Shown here one piece after another: positions 37,824 to 48,824 of a stretch of DNA of 64,000 bases (the stretch's first letter is position 1; every line of letters starts with the position of its first letter). This stretch comes from Legionella sp. PATHC035 (GTDB taxonomy: Bacteria > Pseudomonadota > Gammaproteobacteria > Legionellales > Legionellaceae). The translations under genes were made by a program, and so were the position numbers. Under the pieces are notes generated by a model that was given only the letters and a program-made list of their open reading frames with translations, made no database searches and was not told where the DNA came from. The stretch covers positions 310,001 through 374,000 of the forward strand of contig NZ_JAPHOT010000001.1 in NCBI RefSeq assembly GCF_026191115.1. Direction: 5' to 3'.

Positions 37824-38162
37824 CTAAATTGTATCTGTAAATTGCGAGGATTTTAACATGCCTGCTAAATAGGTCTCTATTTTATTGCATAAATAGCGGC
37901 TGTTTTCACTGATAAATTGTACTCCAATTCCTGGTACTTTATTTCCCTGCGCTCCTTGAGGAGTAATCCAGATTACTTTACCCTCAACAACATAGAACTC
38001 ATCCTCGTCCATTAGCTTAATCAATAGCTTAACCTCTGAGCCAAATGGGTAGCTTGTTTTAGTGCGGATAAATAACCCGCCTCCTTTGACAAAAGGCATG
38101 TACGCTGCATAAAGATCTGACTCACTCAGAAACGAGCAATTGATTTGTTGTGTTGTATCCAT
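37824..38162 (-). CDS. pilZ: PilZ-domain protein, type IV pilus assembly
   Basis: A 112-residue single-domain PilZ protein of the type needed for type IV pilus biogenesis. The gene's location between holB and tatD is the classical pilZ position. Like Pseudomonas PilZ it appears to lack the RxxxR c-di-GMP motif at the N-terminus. The conserved core is GKVIWITPQGAQGNKVPGIGVQF. Two tandem ATGs exist; AAGGAAG is seven bases from the second, which I chose. Confidence 0.9.
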   Translation of the reverse strand: MDTTQQINCSFLSESDLYAAYMPFVKGGGLFIRTKTSYPFGSEVKLLIKLMDEDEFYVVEGKVIWITPQGAQGNKVPGIGVQFISENSRYLCNKIETYLAGMLKSSQFTDTI

Positions 38163-38207
38163 CATAGATCTTCCTTAAATACTCTGGACTTCATAAAAAT
38201 CAAAACA

Positions 38208-39161
38208 TTACATATTTTGAGGCGCTTTAGATTCACTGTATGTTGTTAACAATAAATCTTCCAAGGCCAAAGTTTGATTTACATTCATATTATGGCTTAA
38301 TTTTCGCTGTAATGTATTGATTCTATCAATTTGAGAAAAAATCATTATGGGATTCAATAAAGACATTAAACAACTCATCTGCGGTAGAATTGGACCAGTA
38401 TCTGCGGGTGTAATAATTTGCATCATTTGTATTTGTGCATAAACCAAATACAGAAACCAAAGCAATGTCCCTAACTCAAATTGACTCCATTGAGCAGCAA
38501 CACGGCTTGGATGCTCCTTTTGTTCAATTACTGCAATTAACCCATCTAAAATAAATTCTGATTGTTTCACAATCCTTGCTTGCTCAGACTCTTCTGGATA
38601 GTACTCAGCCAATTGCAAATAATTAGTCCGGAATAAATCCTCATATGAAGCAAAACGTATGATCTGACATCTGCTTAAGACTGTAGGTAATAAGGTACTT
38701 ATTTGCTGAGCCAAAAGTAAAAATATGGTCTGTGGAGGAGGTTCTTCCAAAATTTTTAATAATGCATTAGCGGCAGCAAGGTTCATGCGATCAGCGGATT
38801 CAATAACGATTAAACGGTATTTAGTGCGTTGGGGAGTCAAATACGCATTATTTTGTAACTCTCTTATCTGATCGACTTTGATGGCCCCACCGCTTTTTTC
38901 TGGTTTAACCCATTCGACATCCGGGTGCTCGCTGCATGCAACCATGCGACAGTCAGAGCATACAAAACAAGGCTGATTCTCTTCTTTTTTACAGAAAATC
39001 AGCTGGTTTAATTTTTTTACAAAATCCATAAAGGCACAATCAAACGCGCCCACAAACAGCATAGCCTGAGCAATACGCTGATTTGTCCATGCCGATTGAA
39101 TTTGATTCCATTGAGATTGATATTTTATTGTTTGATCCGATAACTCGTTAAAACTGCTCAT
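38208..39161 (-). CDS. holB: DNA polymerase III delta' subunit
   Basis: Clamp-loader subunit that helps place the beta clamp on DNA. The 317-residue protein has the zinc module (CKKEENQPCFVCSDC near residue 53), the sensor-like LKILEEPP and SRCQI motif of clamp-loader ATPase relatives, and a degenerate P-loop, as expected for delta'. Its start shares one base with the tmk stop. tmk-holB-pilZ-tatD is the conserved order. Confidence 0.95.
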   Translation of the reverse strand: MSSFNELSDQTIKYQSQWNQIQSAWTNQRIAQAMLFVGAFDCAFMDFVKKLNQLIFCKKEENQPCFVCSDCRMVACSEHPDVEWVKPEKSGGAIKVDQIRELQNNAYLTPQRTKYRLIVIESADRMNLAAANALLKILEEPPPQTIFLLLAQQISTLLPTVLSRCQIIRFASYEDLFRTNYLQLAEYYPEESEQARIVKQSEFILDGLIAVIEQKEHPSRVAAQWSQFELGTLLWFLYLVYAQIQMMQIITPADTGPILPQMSCLMSLLNPIMIFSQIDRINTLQRKLSHNMNVNQTLALEDLLLTTYSESKAPQNM

Positions 39162-39796
39162 TATTGATGCTCAATAAATACATTTATTGCATTTTCTATT
39201 GCCTGCTGCACCTCATGAAGAGGACTTCGAGCGTCGATAATTACCGCATGAGAGTCCATTTTTACATGATGTGTGTAACTTTCATGGACACGATGAAAGA
39301 AATCAATTGATTGTTGCTCAATCCTATCAAATTCTCCCCTTGATTTAACGCGCATCATTCCTTCTTCAGGGTTAATGTCCAAATATAAAGTCAGATCGGG
39401 TTTAAATCCCCTAAGTGCAAAAGAAGATAACCTGTGGATCATCTCTTGATCTAATCGTCGTCCGCCACCTTGGTAAGCCATCGTTGAAAGTTCGAATCGG
39501 TCAGCAATAACCCAAATTCCTTGCCGCAAGGCTGGTTTAATGACTTCCTCAAGAAGCTGAATTCGAGCAGTATAAAGCAATAACAATTCACTGCGATCAT
39601 CTAAAACATCCCGATATTTGGGATTCTTAATTAGTTCACGCAAAATCTCACCTATTGCTGTACCACCAGGCTCTCGAGTCGTTAAGGTCTGAATGTCTCT
39701 TTTTGCCAAAAGTTCTGTAACAGTATTTATCGCGGTAGATTTACCAGCGCCTTCTAATCCTTCAATAACAATTAACTTCCCAGCTAAAGATGACAT
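39161..39796 (-). CDS. tmk: Thymidylate kinase
   Basis: Phosphorylates dTMP to dTDP. The 211-residue protein has the P-loop [10 protein letters not shown] near residue 13, the [11 protein letters not shown] loop, the [15 protein letters not shown] motif with the DR(Y/F) and LID arginines, and the expected length. It overlaps mltG and holB by a single base at each end, so the three are surely cotranscribed. Confidence 0.97.
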   Translation of the reverse strand: MSSLAGKLIVIEGLEGAGKSTAINTVTELLAKRDIQTLTTREPGGTAIGEILRELIKNPKYRDVLDDRSELLLLYTARIQLLEEVIKPALRQGIWVIADRFELSTMAYQGGGRRLDQEMIHRLSSFALRGFKPDLTLYLDINPEEGMMRVKSRGEFDRIEQQSIDFFHRVHESYTHHVKMDSHAVIIDARSPLHEVQQAIENAINVFIEHQ

Positions 39797-40794
39797 TAGA
39801 GATCCTTGCGTTTGTATTGATTAATTGCTTGTTTTTGCTGTTCGTACGTTTCGGAAAATTGGTGTGTTCCATCCCCTTTGGCCACAAAATACAGATAGTT
39901 GGAGAGTTGCGGATGAGCTGCAGCATCCAATGCTTCCTTACCGACCATAGCAATAGGTGTTGGCGGCAAGCCTCTATAATGGTAGGAGTTGTAGGGAGAG
40001 TCAATAAGCAAATCATTATGAGAAAGCTTTCCCTTGTAAGCAGCACCCAAGCCATAGATCACTGTAGGATCCATCTGCAATGGCATTTTTTTATTTAACC
40101 GATTCACCATCACGCCAGAAATTAACTTACGCTCTTGTGGAACAGCGGTTTCTTTTTCGATGATTGAGGCAGCAATAAGCAATTCGTAAGGGGTTGTATA
40201 AGGTAAATTAGGCGCTCTATTCGTCCAGCTCATGTTTAAATAGCTAATTAAATTACGATGGGCATGCTCTAATAAACTTTTACCACTACTTCCACCATGA
40301 TACTGATAGGTATCCGCAAGCAACAACCCTTCTGCATTGGGATGGTCGTCTTGAATAGAGCGCCAGTCTTCGGGACTATAATTCAAATAGGCCGCTTTAG
40401 CCAAATCTTGGGAAATTTTTTGCTGTGTGGTACCCGCAATAACCGTGAAATTTTGGGTTAAGACATCCCCTGCTACGATTCGATGTACTAGTTGCATTGC
40501 CGTTTCACCCGGTTTAATTTGGTATACACCCGCTTTAAGCTGGGATGATAAACCAGAGAAACGAATCATCATTAGAAGGGCCGAATCTGAGTGGATTAGA
40601 TTTTTCTCTTTGAGTATTTTTACAAATTGTGACGCTGAAGCAGTTCGGTCAAGGGTGATAATAACTGGCGCACCCTCTTTGGGAATAATGGGTCGGATAA
40701 TCTGAATATAATTGCTAAAAAAGAAGAGAAAACAAGACATAAAAAACAGTATTACTATAAAAAATATCAGTTTTTTATGTCTTGAAAATGTCAT
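39796..40794 (-). CDS. mltG: Endolytic murein transglycosylase MltG
   Basis: Inner-membrane lytic transglycosylase that cleaves nascent glycan strands and sets their length. The 332-residue product has one N-terminal TM helix (about residues 10-28), a LysM-like region, and the YceG catalytic domain with the active glutamate in [14 protein letters not shown] near residue 218, then [20 protein letters not shown] and [10 protein letters not shown]. It begins right at the fabF stop and ends in tmk, the common fabF-mltG-tmk chain. Confidence 0.96.
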   Translation of the reverse strand: MTFSRHKKLIFFIVILFFMSCFLFFFSNYIQIIRPIIPKEGAPVIITLDRTASASQFVKILKEKNLIHSDSALLMMIRFSGLSSQLKAGVYQIKPGETAMQLVHRIVAGDVLTQNFTVIAGTTQQKISQDLAKAAYLNYSPEDWRSIQDDHPNAEGLLLADTYQYHGGSSGKSLLEHAHRNLISYLNMSWTNRAPNLPYTTPYELLIAASIIEKETAVPQERKLISGVMVNRLNKKMPLQMDPTVIYGLGAAYKGKLSHNDLLIDSPYNSYHYRGLPPTPIAMVGKEALDAAAHPQLSNYLYFVAKGDGTHQFSETYEQQKQAINQYKRKDL

Positions 40795-42033
40795 TTAGAC
40801 CCGCTTAAATAACAAGCTACCGTTTGTTCCACCAAAACCAAGTGAATTGCTAAGAACAAAATTGATCGCTCTTTTTTGAGGTGTATAAGGTACATAATTC
40901 AAATCACATCCTTCATCAGGATTATCTAAATTAATGGTTGGGGGAGCAATTTGATCCCTGAGTGCTAAAATACTAAATATTGCTTCAACAGCACCAGCAG
41001 CACCTAATAAATGACCTGTCATTGATTTTGTAGAACTCACTGCCAGATCATAAGCGTGTTGTTTGAAAACACGCTTAATGGCTTTTGTTTCATTCAAATC
41101 GTTAAGATAAGTCGATGTGCCGTGTGCATTAATGTAATCAACTTGTTCTGGATCAATTCCTGCATCATGTATGGCTGCTTCCATGGCACGAGCTGCACCA
41201 TCCGCATCGTCATCAGGTGCAGTAATATGGAAAGCATCACCAGACATACCAAACCCAACAAGTTCGGCATAAATTTTTGCACCACGAGCCTTAGCGTGCT
41301 CATATTCCTCTAAAATCAGAATGCCTGCACCTTCTCCCATAACAAATCCATCTCTATCTTTGTCAAAAGGCCTTGATGCTTTCTCAGGCTCATCATTACG
41401 TTTAGATAGGGAACGCACAGCAGAGAATCCCGCTAAACACAGTGGGGTTAAGGTCATTTCAGCCCCACCACATACCATAACATCAGCATCGCCATAAGCA
41501 ATCATTCGTCCCGCAAGTCCGATATTATGTGTACCGGTTGTGCATGCAGTAACGACTGAAATATTAGGTCCTTTCAGCTGATGTCTTATTGAAATCTGCC
41601 CAGCAACCATATTAATGATTCCTGCTGGAATAAAAAATGGAGAAACCTTTCGAGGCCCACCAGCCATCAATTTATCTTGATTGTTGGTAATTGTTTGGAT
41701 GCCACCAATACCTGCCCCAACGGCAACACCAATACGATTGGCTAAATTAGCATCAATCTTCAAACCCGAATCCAGCATTGCTTCATCAGCTGCAGCAATG
41801 CCATATTGGGTGAATACATCCATTTTACGTGCATCTTTAAGCGGAACATAATTCTCAATATTAAAATTCTTAACTTTAGCCCATATCCGTGTGCTGTATT
41901 CATTGGCATCAAATTCATCTGCCAAAACAACACCACTTGCACCAGCTAATATATTTTGCCAAGTTTCTTCTACATTAAGCCCGACAGGGGTAATCATACC
42001 CATACCAGTAATTACTACACGCCGCTTATTCAA
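40795..42033 (-). CDS. fabF: 3-oxoacyl-ACP synthase II
   Basis: Elongates acyl-ACP by condensation with malonyl-ACP. The catalytic triad is visible: Cys in [13 protein letters not shown], and the two histidines in [11 protein letters not shown] and [16 protein letters not shown] start at TTG (42033): AGGAG lies seven bases upstream, and the protein then begins [18 protein letters not shown] like other FabF enzymes, giving 412 residues; the longer ATG-started frame to 42072 lacks a ribosome site. It follows acpP by about 75 bases containing a pyrimidine/purine hairpin. Confidence 0.96.
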   Translation of the reverse strand: MNKRRVVITGMGMITPVGLNVEETWQNILAGASGVVLADEFDANEYSTRIWAKVKNFNIENYVPLKDARKMDVFTQYGIAAADEAMLDSGLKIDANLANRIGVAVGAGIGGIQTITNNQDKLMAGGPRKVSPFFIPAGIINMVAGQISIRHQLKGPNISVVTACTTGTHNIGLAGRMIAYGDADVMVCGGAEMTLTPLCLAGFSAVRSLSKRNDEPEKASRPFDKDRDGFVMGEGAGILILEEYEHAKARGAKIYAELVGFGMSGDAFHITAPDDDADGAARAMEAAIHDAGIDPEQVDYINAHGTSTYLNDLNETKAIKRVFKQHAYDLAVSSTKSMTGHLLGAAGAVEAIFSILALRDQIAPPTINLDNPDEGCDLNYVPYTPQKRAINFVLSNSLGFGGTNGSLLFKRV

Positions 42034-42057
42034 TGAAGGCTCCTCGTAAAACAATTC

Positions 42058-42099
42058 CCATCTCTCTCCCACACATTGCGTAGGAGAGAAAGAGATAAA
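42058..42099 (-). promoter_or_regulatory. Hairpin between acpP and fabF
   Basis: On the minus strand CTCTTTCTCTCC and GGGAGAGAG can pair around a 12-base loop in the acpP-fabF gap. There is no T-run after it; it might slow transcription or protect acpP mRNA so that ACP is made in excess of FabF. This is inference. Confidence 0.35.
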
Positions 42100-42108
42100 A
42101 GCAAATGC

Positions 42109-42357
42109 TTATGCTTCTTCTTTATTTAAATTAGATTCAATATAATCAATCGCTTCTTGAATCGTGGTAATTTTTTCAGCTTTTTCATCAGGAATTTCTG
42201 TTTCAAATTCTTCTTCAAGAGCCATAACCAATTCCACAGTATCTAAAGAATCAGCACCTAAGTCATCAACAAATGATGCATCGTTCTTTAACTCTTCTTC
42301 TTTAACGCCTAATTGTTCAACAACAATCTTGCGAACACGCTCTTCAACTGTACTCAT
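42109..42357 (-). CDS. acpP: Acyl carrier protein
   Basis: The central acyl carrier of fatty-acid synthesis. The 82-residue acidic protein carries the phosphopantetheine serine in [15 protein letters not shown] (near residue 37). It sits between fabG and fabF, the usual fab cluster location, with a structured 181-base gap upstream. Confidence 0.98.
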   Translation of the reverse strand: MSTVEERVRKIVVEQLGVKEEELKNDASFVDDLGADSLDTVELVMALEEEFETEIPDEKAEKITTIQEAIDYIESNLNKEEA

Positions 42358-42418
42358 AACTTGATTTTCCTCTTTCGGTTGATAGAAATTTAAAAAAATT
42401 CCAGATTATTAAAATACA

Positions 42419-42499
42419 ACTTCCACTTAACTTTGATTGCTTAATCACTGAAATTTAAAAGCAATCTCAAATACCAAACAACCAAAGTTAAATGGAAGT
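42419..42499 (-). repeat. Nested inverted repeat upstream of acpP
   Basis: Outer arms ACTTCCACTTAACTTTG (42419-42435) and CAAAGTTAAATGGAAGT (42483-42499) match with one mismatch; inside them GATTGCTT (42435-42442) pairs with AAGCAATC (42459-42466). The RNA between fabG and acpP can thus form a long branched hairpin. It may be a processing site, a partial terminator or a leader controlling acpP. Confidence 0.65.
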
Positions 42500-42538
42500 G
42501 GTATAGTTTATTCATTTATACAGATAACGCAAGTGCAT

Positions 42539-43285
42539 TTAATCCATATACATGCCGCCATTGACATGAATTGTTTCACCCGTGATATATTTAGCACTTT
42601 CTGATGCTAAAAAAGCTACTGCTTCGGCTATATCTTTGGGATCTCCCAGCTTCCGCATAGGAATTCTTTTTAACATCTCGTCCTTTACCATATCGGGTAA
42701 AGCTGCTGTCATATCTGTATCAATAAACCCAGGCGCCACAACATTGACCGTAATTCCTCGACTTCCAATTTCTTGAGCTAAGGATTTACTGAAACCAACA
42801 ATACCGGCTTTTGCTGCAGTATAATTTACTTGGCCTGAATTCCCACTTGAACCGACTACTGAACCTATAGAAATAATTCGTCCCCATCGCGCTCTAAACA
42901 TGGGTTTTATACAAATTTTAGACATTTTGTATATTGAATTCAAATTTGTTTCAATTACCTTATACCATTCATCATCATCCATACGCAGCAGTAAATTATC
43001 TGCAGTTATCCCTGCATTATTCACTAATATCGAAGGAGATTGATTCTTCTCAACCAATTCACCGATTACTTTTTCTATTTGCTCTGAATTTGTAACATCT
43101 AGAACGAGCCCCTTTCCGGATAACTTTTCTTTTTCAAAATAGGCATTTATTGATTGAGCCCCCTGTTCAGTAGTAGCAGTGCCATAGACAAAAGCACCTT
43201 GCTGGGCCAATTTAACTGCTATTGCCTGACCTATTCCTCGGCTTGCCCCTGTTACTAAGGCAATTTTACCCTCTAAACTTGTCAT
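42539..43285 (-). CDS. fabG: 3-oxoacyl-ACP reductase
   Basis: NADPH-dependent reductase of the fatty-acid elongation cycle. The 248-residue SDR protein has GASRGIGQAIA, NNAGIT, and the Ser-Tyr-Lys triad in SIGSVVGSSGNSGQVNYTAAK, plus the PGFIDTDMT loop. Located between fabD and acpP in the fab cluster. Confidence 0.98.
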   Translation of the reverse strand: MTSLEGKIALVTGASRGIGQAIAVKLAQQGAFVYGTATTEQGAQSINAYFEKEKLSGKGLVLDVTNSEQIEKVIGELVEKNQSPSILVNNAGITADNLLLRMDDDEWYKVIETNLNSIYKMSKICIKPMFRARWGRIISIGSVVGSSGNSGQVNYTAAKAGIVGFSKSLAQEIGSRGITVNVVAPGFIDTDMTAALPDMVKDEMLKRIPMRKLGDPKDIAEAVAFLASESAKYITGETIHVNGGMYMD

Positions 43286-43412
43286 TTATTTTCCTCTATA
43301 GAAAAAGTTATTTCTTTAGGCTGAACATGTCTCTCTACATCAATGTCATTTTAAGTGCTACTCATTCTACATTTCAGCATATCCCTTAAGCACTTAATTC
43401 GCCACACTTAGG

Positions 43413-44351
43413 CTAAGCAAATTGCTCCTCAAGTTGCTCTAAACTAATCGTATCGTAAACACTAATTGTATTTAAGCTTCTATCGATTCTTTTAATTAAT
43501 CCGCTCAACACTTTACCTGGGCCACACTCCAGAACGAGCTCTATGCCACTGTTTTTAAAGAGTTGAATTGTTTCGACCCAACGCACAGGACTGTATAGCT
43601 GTTCTTTTAGTTTTTCGCGTATTTGCTGTGCTGATTGATAAAAACTTAAATCAACATTACTGACAACTTCAGTTGTTGGTTTTTTAAACTCTATTTTTGC
43701 AAGATAATCGGCAAATGATTCAGCAGCTTCAGACAATAGAGGACAATGACATGGAACACTGACTGGGATTACTTTAGCAAGACGTGCACCTTCCTCTTCA
43801 GCTAAGCCCAATATTCTGTTAACCGCTGGAGTATGTCCTGCTACAACAACTTGTCCAATTGCATTATAGTTTGCGGGTGTGACCACTTCATTTTCACGAC
43901 TGGCTTGCTCACACAGTGCTTTTACTTGTTCATCGGTTAAACCAACGATTGCAGCCATAGCACCTAAGCCTAACGGGACTGCATTTTGCATTACTTGTCC
44001 TCTACGCGCTACTAAACACGCTGCATCAAACAATGATAATGCATCAGCACAAACCAAAGCTGCATACTCACCTAAACTATGGCCGGCCATGAGCGTTGGT
44101 TGCCCGACATCATGTTGCATCAATACCCTATATACTGCAACATCAGCTGTAAGCATTGCGACCTGTGTATGTTCTGTCTGATTTAATTTTTCTTCAGGTC
44201 CTTGTTGCACGAGTTTCCATAGATCGTAACCTACCGCTTCAGATGCTTCTGCAAACGTATTGACAACAATAGGATACTGCAACTCAAAATCAGCTAACAT
44301 ACCTACTGATTGTGAACCTTGCCCAGGAAATACAAATGCTGTTTTTACCAT
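43413..44351 (-). CDS. fabD: Malonyl-CoA:ACP transacylase
   Basis: Moves malonyl from CoA to ACP. The 312-residue protein has the FPGQGSQ opening, the nucleophile serine in GHSLGEYAAL near residue 92 and the catalytic histidine in VPCHCPLL near residue 200. A gap of 127 bases to fabG contains an AAGTGCT/AGCACTT inverted pair but no gene. Confidence 0.97.
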   Translation of the reverse strand: MVKTAFVFPGQGSQSVGMLADFELQYPIVVNTFAEASEAVGYDLWKLVQQGPEEKLNQTEHTQVAMLTADVAVYRVLMQHDVGQPTLMAGHSLGEYAALVCADALSLFDAACLVARRGQVMQNAVPLGLGAMAAIVGLTDEQVKALCEQASRENEVVTPANYNAIGQVVVAGHTPAVNRILGLAEEEGARLAKVIPVSVPCHCPLLSEAAESFADYLAKIEFKKPTTEVVSNVDLSFYQSAQQIREKLKEQLYSPVRWVETIQLFKNSGIELVLECGPGKVLSGLIKRIDRSLNTISVYDTISLEQLEEQFA

Positions 44352-44407
44352 ATCAAAAATAGCTCCGAACTAAAAAATTAATTCAAAAAATGAACTCAAT
44401 AAAATTA

Positions 44408-45361
44408 TTAATAACGAATTACCATAGCTCCCCAAGTCATTCCACCTCCAAAAGACTCAATCAATAATAATTCATCTCTTTTAATCTGATTGGTTCGAAT
44501 AGAATGATCCAGAGCCAAAGGAATGGATGCAGCCGAAGTATTACCTTGACTACCAATAGTAACAATCACTTGTGACATAGGAAGGTCCAGTTTTTTAGCG
44601 ATGGCTTGTATGATACGCATATTTGCTTGATGAGGAATGAGCCATTGAATATCAGATTTTTTCAAATGACTTACCTCTAAAACTTCATCAACAACATCAC
44701 CCATAATTTTAACGGCGATTTTAAAAACTTCATTACCACGCATGGTAATCGTTGCACGTTGATTTTCAAATGTAGCATTACTCAGATTCAGTAATTTTTC
44801 TGCATCGTAAGAGGCATGTAGCACACTACCCATAATGCCTTGTCTGTCACTGGCACTTAAAACGACTGCTCCGGCACCATCTCCAAATAGCACGCAAGTT
44901 GCACGATCGGTCCAATCGACGGCTCTTGACATACTTTCACTGCCGATAACCAGAATATTTTTAGCAGCACCGGACTCGATATACTGTTTTGCAATATCCA
45001 TTACATAAACAAAGCCACTGCATGCGGCGCCGACATCAAAAGCAGGGATGGGGCGTTTAATTTTTAAGGCATGCTGGACATAACAAGCAACCCCCGGAAA
45101 AAAATGATCTGGGGTACAGGTAGCAACTAAGATTAAATCGATTTCATCAGCATCCATACCGGAAGCACTTAATGCTTGTTCAGCAGCTTTAGAAGCCATA
45201 TATGAGGTGGTTTCATGAGCTTGCGCCACACTACGACTACTGATTCCAGTTCTGGTGACAATCCACTCATCACTCGTATCCAGTATTGACTCAAGCTCGA
45301 GATTTGTGAGTTGCTTTTCAGGAATATAACTTCCAGTACCACGTATTACAGCATTTTTCAT
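44408..45361 (-). CDS. fabH: 3-oxoacyl-ACP synthase III
   Basis: Starts fatty-acid synthesis by condensing an acyl-CoA with malonyl-ACP. The 317-residue thiolase-fold protein has the catalytic cysteine in [11 protein letters not shown] near residue 112, His in IPHQANMRI and Asn in [13 protein letters not shown]. Its start overlaps the plsX stop by four bases (ATGA). Confidence 0.97.
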   Translation of the reverse strand: MKNAVIRGTGSYIPEKQLTNLELESILDTSDEWIVTRTGISSRSVAQAHETTSYMASKAAEQALSASGMDADEIDLILVATCTPDHFFPGVACYVQHALKIKRPIPAFDVGAACSGFVYVMDIAKQYIESGAAKNILVIGSESMSRAVDWTDRATCVLFGDGAGAVVLSASDRQGIMGSVLHASYDAEKLLNLSNATFENQRATITMRGNEVFKIAVKIMGDVVDEVLEVSHLKKSDIQWLIPHQANMRIIQAIAKKLDLPMSQVIVTIGSQGNTSAASIPLALDHSIRTNQIKRDELLLIESFGGGMTWGAMVIRY

Positions 45362-46386
45362 AACAGCAATCCCTGATTGATAAAATCATTTATTTGTACA
45401 CGCACTAAATCAATCACGTTATTTTTAACTTCAAGAACTGCTTGTTCGATAGCATGTTGAAATCCTAATTCATTAGCACCGCCATGGCTTTTTACAACAA
45501 TGCCATTTAATCCGAGCATGCTTGCGCCGTTATAACGAGAAGGATCAAAGCGTTTCTTAAGATGCTTTAATGCAGGTCGTGCAATTAAAGCAGAAAGTTT
45601 GGTATACCAGTTCCTGTTAAATGACTCCATAAGTAAACTTACAAAAAACTTTGCAAGGCCTTCGCTCGCTTTTAAAGCAACATTACCCACAAAACCATCG
45701 CAGACTACTAAATCAACTTCCCCAGTATAAAAATGATCACCTTCTACATAACCAACGTAGTTCATAACGTCACACTCTGCAAGCATGTGTGCCGTACGTT
45801 TCACTTGATCATTTCCCTTCATTTCTTCCACGCCGATATTCAATAAGGCAATTTTAGGCTTGGGCTTATTTGCTACCGCTTGAACTAATGCAGATCCCAT
45901 TACGGCGAATTGGAATAAATGTTCCGCACAAGAATCAACATTTGCACCCAAATCAATCACCCAAGTCCTACCACGCATAGTCGGTAACTCAGAAATAATT
46001 GCGGGTCTATCGATTCCGGGTAAAGTTTTTAGAACATAACGTGCTGTAGCCATAAGAGCGCCAGTGTTTCCGGCACTGACACAAGCTTGCGCCATTCCCT
46101 CTTTCACCAAATTAATGGCTACACGCATGGAAGAATCTTTTTTATTGCGCAAAGCATGCGAAGGCAATTCGTCCATAGTCACCACTTCAGAAGCATGGAC
46201 TATGGAAAATTGATTTGAAGAAGCCACTCCATGCTTTTTTAAAAAAGCATGAATTTTATCGTGAACTCCAACAAGAATGAGTTTCAAATCAGGATTATTA
46301 TTTGCTGCGCGAATACAGGCAGGAATCACAACATTCAAACCATGATCCCCACCCATCGCATCAATTGCAATGGTGATATTTTTCAA
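45358..46386 (-). CDS. plsX: Phosphate acyltransferase PlsX
   Basis: Makes acyl-phosphate from acyl-ACP for phospholipid synthesis. The 342-residue protein opens [13 protein letters not shown], the standard PlsX start, and has [27 protein letters not shown] and [15 protein letters not shown]. It follows rpmF by five bases and couples to fabH. Confidence 0.97.
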   Translation of the reverse strand: MKNITIAIDAMGGDHGLNVVIPACIRAANNNPDLKLILVGVHDKIHAFLKKHGVASSNQFSIVHASEVVTMDELPSHALRNKKDSSMRVAINLVKEGMAQACVSAGNTGALMATARYVLKTLPGIDRPAIISELPTMRGRTWVIDLGANVDSCAEHLFQFAVMGSALVQAVANKPKPKIALLNIGVEEMKGNDQVKRTAHMLAECDVMNYVGYVEGDHFYTGEVDLVVCDGFVGNVALKASEGLAKFFVSLLMESFNRNWYTKLSALIARPALKHLKKRFDPSRYNGASMLGLNGIVVKSHGGANELGFQHAIEQAVLEVKNNVIDLVRVQINDFINQGLLL

Positions 46387-46391
46387 GAAAA

Positions 46392-46583
46392 TTACTCTTG
46401 TTCGTAAACAGTATCAGTGTCAATAATCTTTCTACCACGATAATAACCATCTGGAGTCATATGATGACGAAGATGTGTTTCGCCTGTAGTTTCATCCACA
46501 GAAAGTGTTGGCTTTGTCAAAGCATCGTGCGAACGACGCATGTCACGACGAGAGCGTGATTTTTTATTTTGTTGTACGGCCAT
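46392..46583 (-). CDS. rpmF: 50S ribosomal protein L32
   Basis: A 63-residue basic ribosomal protein, [20 protein letters not shown] at its start, typical for L32. I use the ATG at 46583 rather than the frame start at 46601, because all L32 proteins begin at this Met-Ala-Val. The zinc-binding cysteines found in some L32 proteins are absent. yceD-rpmF-plsX is the conserved order. Confidence 0.97.
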   Translation of the reverse strand: MAVQQNKKSRSRRDMRRSHDALTKPTLSVDETTGETHLRHHMTPDGYYRGRKIIDTDTVYEQE

Positions 46584-46656
46584 TGTATTACTCCTAAACA
46601 AATTGCATTCATAAAGCGGGAATATTAGTGTTAATTAGATAAAATTTCAATAAAAT

Positions 46657-47076
46657 TCATTTTTTTCCCACTAAAATTTGGTTTATTTCACTGCTGCAAT
46701 CATTAATTTCAGGATGAAACTGTGGCGCATAGAGATGTAACTCATCAATCAGCATATCTTCCAAACTCACCTGCAAATTTTCAGAAACGATACATTCATA
46801 ATGTTCCAGTATCTGCTCTGCCCTCTCATCATTACGACATACAGCAACTACTGTCATATTATCGTATGGAAATTTAAATTCGTCCAGACAGCGTTGACAT
46901 TGTGTTGGCAAATCGCCTTTAACATGAAGATGAATAAGATAAAAATCTTCTTTTGCTTCAACATGATAAGTCACCTCAAGCTGACAGGAAGTAGTAATGA
47001 AATTAGGTAAACGTTCACTAAGTGTCACTGTCTTAGTTTGTTGCCCTTGTTTAACCATTTCTTGTAAGTGCAGCAT
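46657..47076 (-). CDS. yceD: YceD/DUF177 protein
   Basis: The DUF177 family protein encoded before rpmF, associated in E. coli and plants with 23S rRNA accumulation. The product has 139 residues, a little shorter than the E. coli protein (about 170), with the missing part at the N-terminus. The central CQRCLDEF matches the conserved double-cysteine motif of the family. The start is uncertain, since there is no distinct ribosome site. Confidence 0.85.
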   Translation of the reverse strand: MLHLQEMVKQGQQTKTVTLSERLPNFITTSCQLEVTYHVEAKEDFYLIHLHVKGDLPTQCQRCLDEFKFPYDNMTVVAVCRNDERAEQILEHYECIVSENLQVSLEDMLIDELHLYAPQFHPEINDCSSEINQILVGKK

Positions 47077-47120
47077 TATTGTCGTATCCTAAAGAGTTAT
47101 AATTTGTATAAGAATTTTCA

Positions 47121-47214
47121 GAATCGTAGCCTGGACATGAGAGCCTCGCTCATTTGCCCCCATCACGAGCATAGCGAAGGATGACAGCAACTCCACTCAC
47201 TTAGGCTACGATTC
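47121..47214. repeat. Nested palindromic repeat upstream of mnmA
   Basis: Outer arms GAATCGTAGCCT (47121-47132) and AGGCTACGATTC (47203-47214) are perfect 12-base inverted repeats. Between them lies CATCACGAGCATAGCGAAGG, a copy of the dispersed TCCCGAGC-TAGCGAGGGAT core. It separates the divergent yceD and mnmA genes. Confidence 0.7.
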
Positions 47215-47249
47215 TCGAAAAATAGAATATTAAGCGGTATCTCAATTTT

Positions 47250-48335
47250 ATGAAAGCTAAAGTTATAGTTGGAATGTCTGGTGGTGTGGATTCTTCTGTT
47301 GCGGCCTGGTTATTGCAAGAAGCAGGCTATCAAGTTGAAGGCTTGTTCATGAAGAACTGGGAACAAGATGATAAAGATGGGTTCTGTCCTGCAGCACAAG
47401 ATCTTGCTGATGCCCAGGCAGTATGCAATCAATTGCGCATTCCGCTGCATACAGTTAATTTTTCAGAAGAATATTGGCAAAGAGTTTTCACTCATTTTTT
47501 AAATGAATACGAAAAAGGAAGAACGCCCAATCCTGATGTATTGTGTAACAAGGAAATCAAATTCAATGCTTTTTTAAATCATGCATTAAGCCTCGGAGCA
47601 GATTACATTGCAACAGGACACTATGCTAAAAATAAAATAGAAGGCGATATTGGGCTCTTATATAAAGCAAAAGATCGCGATAAAGATCAAACCTATTTTC
47701 TTCACGCAGTTAGCCCGAACGCTTTGGCCAAAACTTTATTTCCTATCGGAGACTATACCAAGCCAGAGGTGAGAGAATTCGCGAAAAAACTGGGCTTAGT
47801 AACACAAGCTAAAAAGGATTCGACGGGGATTTGTTTTATTGGCGAAAAACGATTTAAATCCTTTTTGCAGGAATTTATTTTAGCGCGACCAGGCGAGATA
47901 AAAAGCACGGATGGCAAAGTTTTAGGACAACATGACGGATTAATGTTTTATACTTTAGGCCAACGGCAAGGGCTTGGAATTGGTGGTTTACAAAACTCAA
48001 CCGATGATCCTTGGTATGTGGTTGATAAAGAAGTAGCTACGAATACTTTATATATAGCTCAAGGCAGCCAACATCCCATGCTCTATGCACAAGGCCTGAT
48101 TTGCGGTCCAATCCACTGGTTAGCTGATTGTGCGGATAATTTACCGCTGACCTGTTATGCCAAGACACGATACAGACAGGCAGAACAAGGCTGTATTATT
48201 TCGCCTCAGAATGAAAATCAGCATTATGTAATGTTTTCAAATCCACAAAGAGCAGTTACACCGGGTCAATATGTGGTTTTTTATGATAAAAACCAATGCC
48301 TGGGTGGAGCTACTATTGAACAGATTATACGATAA
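47250..48335 (+). CDS. mnmA: tRNA-specific 2-thiouridylase
   Basis: Thiolates U34 of Lys, Glu and Gln tRNAs. The 361-residue protein has the PP-loop [15 protein letters not shown] near residue 9, the first catalytic cysteine in [12 protein letters not shown], and the second in [13 protein letters not shown], plus [12 protein letters not shown] short gap separates it from erpA, read in the same direction; both touch sulfur chemistry. Confidence 0.97.
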   Translation: MKAKVIVGMSGGVDSSVAAWLLQEAGYQVEGLFMKNWEQDDKDGFCPAAQDLADAQAVCNQLRIPLHTVNFSEEYWQRVFTHFLNEYEKGRTPNPDVLCNKEIKFNAFLNHALSLGADYIATGHYAKNKIEGDIGLLYKAKDRDKDQTYFLHAVSPNALAKTLFPIGDYTKPEVREFAKKLGLVTQAKKDSTGICFIGEKRFKSFLQEFILARPGEIKSTDGKVLGQHDGLMFYTLGQRQGLGIGGLQNSTDDPWYVVDKEVATNTLYIAQGSQHPMLYAQGLICGPIHWLADCADNLPLTCYAKTRYRQAEQGCIISPQNENQHYVMFSNPQRAVTPGQYVVFYDKNQCLGGATIEQIIR

Positions 48336-48371
48336 TTACGTTATAATTATATTATAACTATGGGAGTTAAA

Positions 48372-48764
48372 ATGGCTGCTATTGATATATCCCCAACTAC
48401 TAGCGACATCCACTTTTCTGTGAGCGCAGCAGACAAAGTGGCTGAACTCATAAAAGAGGAAGATAATTTCAAATTAAATCTACGTGTATCCATTACAGGC
48501 GGAGGTTGTTCCGGGTTTCAATATGGATTTAGTTTTGATGAAGAGATCAACGAGGACGACACTGTCATTGTTCAACAATGCTCAGATGGTGTGTCTTCAG
48601 TAAAACTTCTTGTTGATTCAATGAGTTACCAATATTTGCATGATGCTGAAATTGATTACGTTCAAGGCATCCAAGGTGAACAATTTGTTATTCGTAATCC
48701 CAATGCAAAAACCACTTGTGGATGCGGTTCATCATTTAGCATTGATGATGAGGATGATTATTAA
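48372..48764 (+). CDS. erpA: Iron-sulfur cluster insertion protein ErpA
   Basis: A-type Fe-S carrier that delivers clusters to apo-proteins. The three cysteine ligands are in [11 protein letters not shown] and [14 protein letters not shown] five bases before the ATG at 48372 decides the start over the ATG at 48360, giving 130 residues. The protein ends in an acidic DDEDDY tail. Confidence 0.95.
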   Translation: MAAIDISPTTSDIHFSVSAADKVAELIKEEDNFKLNLRVSITGGGCSGFQYGFSFDEEINEDDTVIVQQCSDGVSSVKLLVDSMSYQYLHDAEIDYVQGIQGEQFVIRNPNAKTTCGCGSSFSIDDEDDY

Positions 48765-48773
48765 AATAATTTT

Positions 48774-48814
48774 TAACCACGTCATCCCGAGCTTAGCGAG
48801 AGATGACGTGGTTA
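48774..48814. terminator. Palindromic repeat acting as terminator after erpA
   Basis: TAACCACGTCATC and GATGACGTGGTTA are perfect 13-base arms around CCGAGCTTAGCGAGA. It lies between the convergent erpA and L,D-transpeptidase stops, and its core belongs to the dispersed repeat family. It probably ends both transcripts although no T-run follows. Confidence 0.7.
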
Positions 48815-48824
48815 GAAGCAGAAA

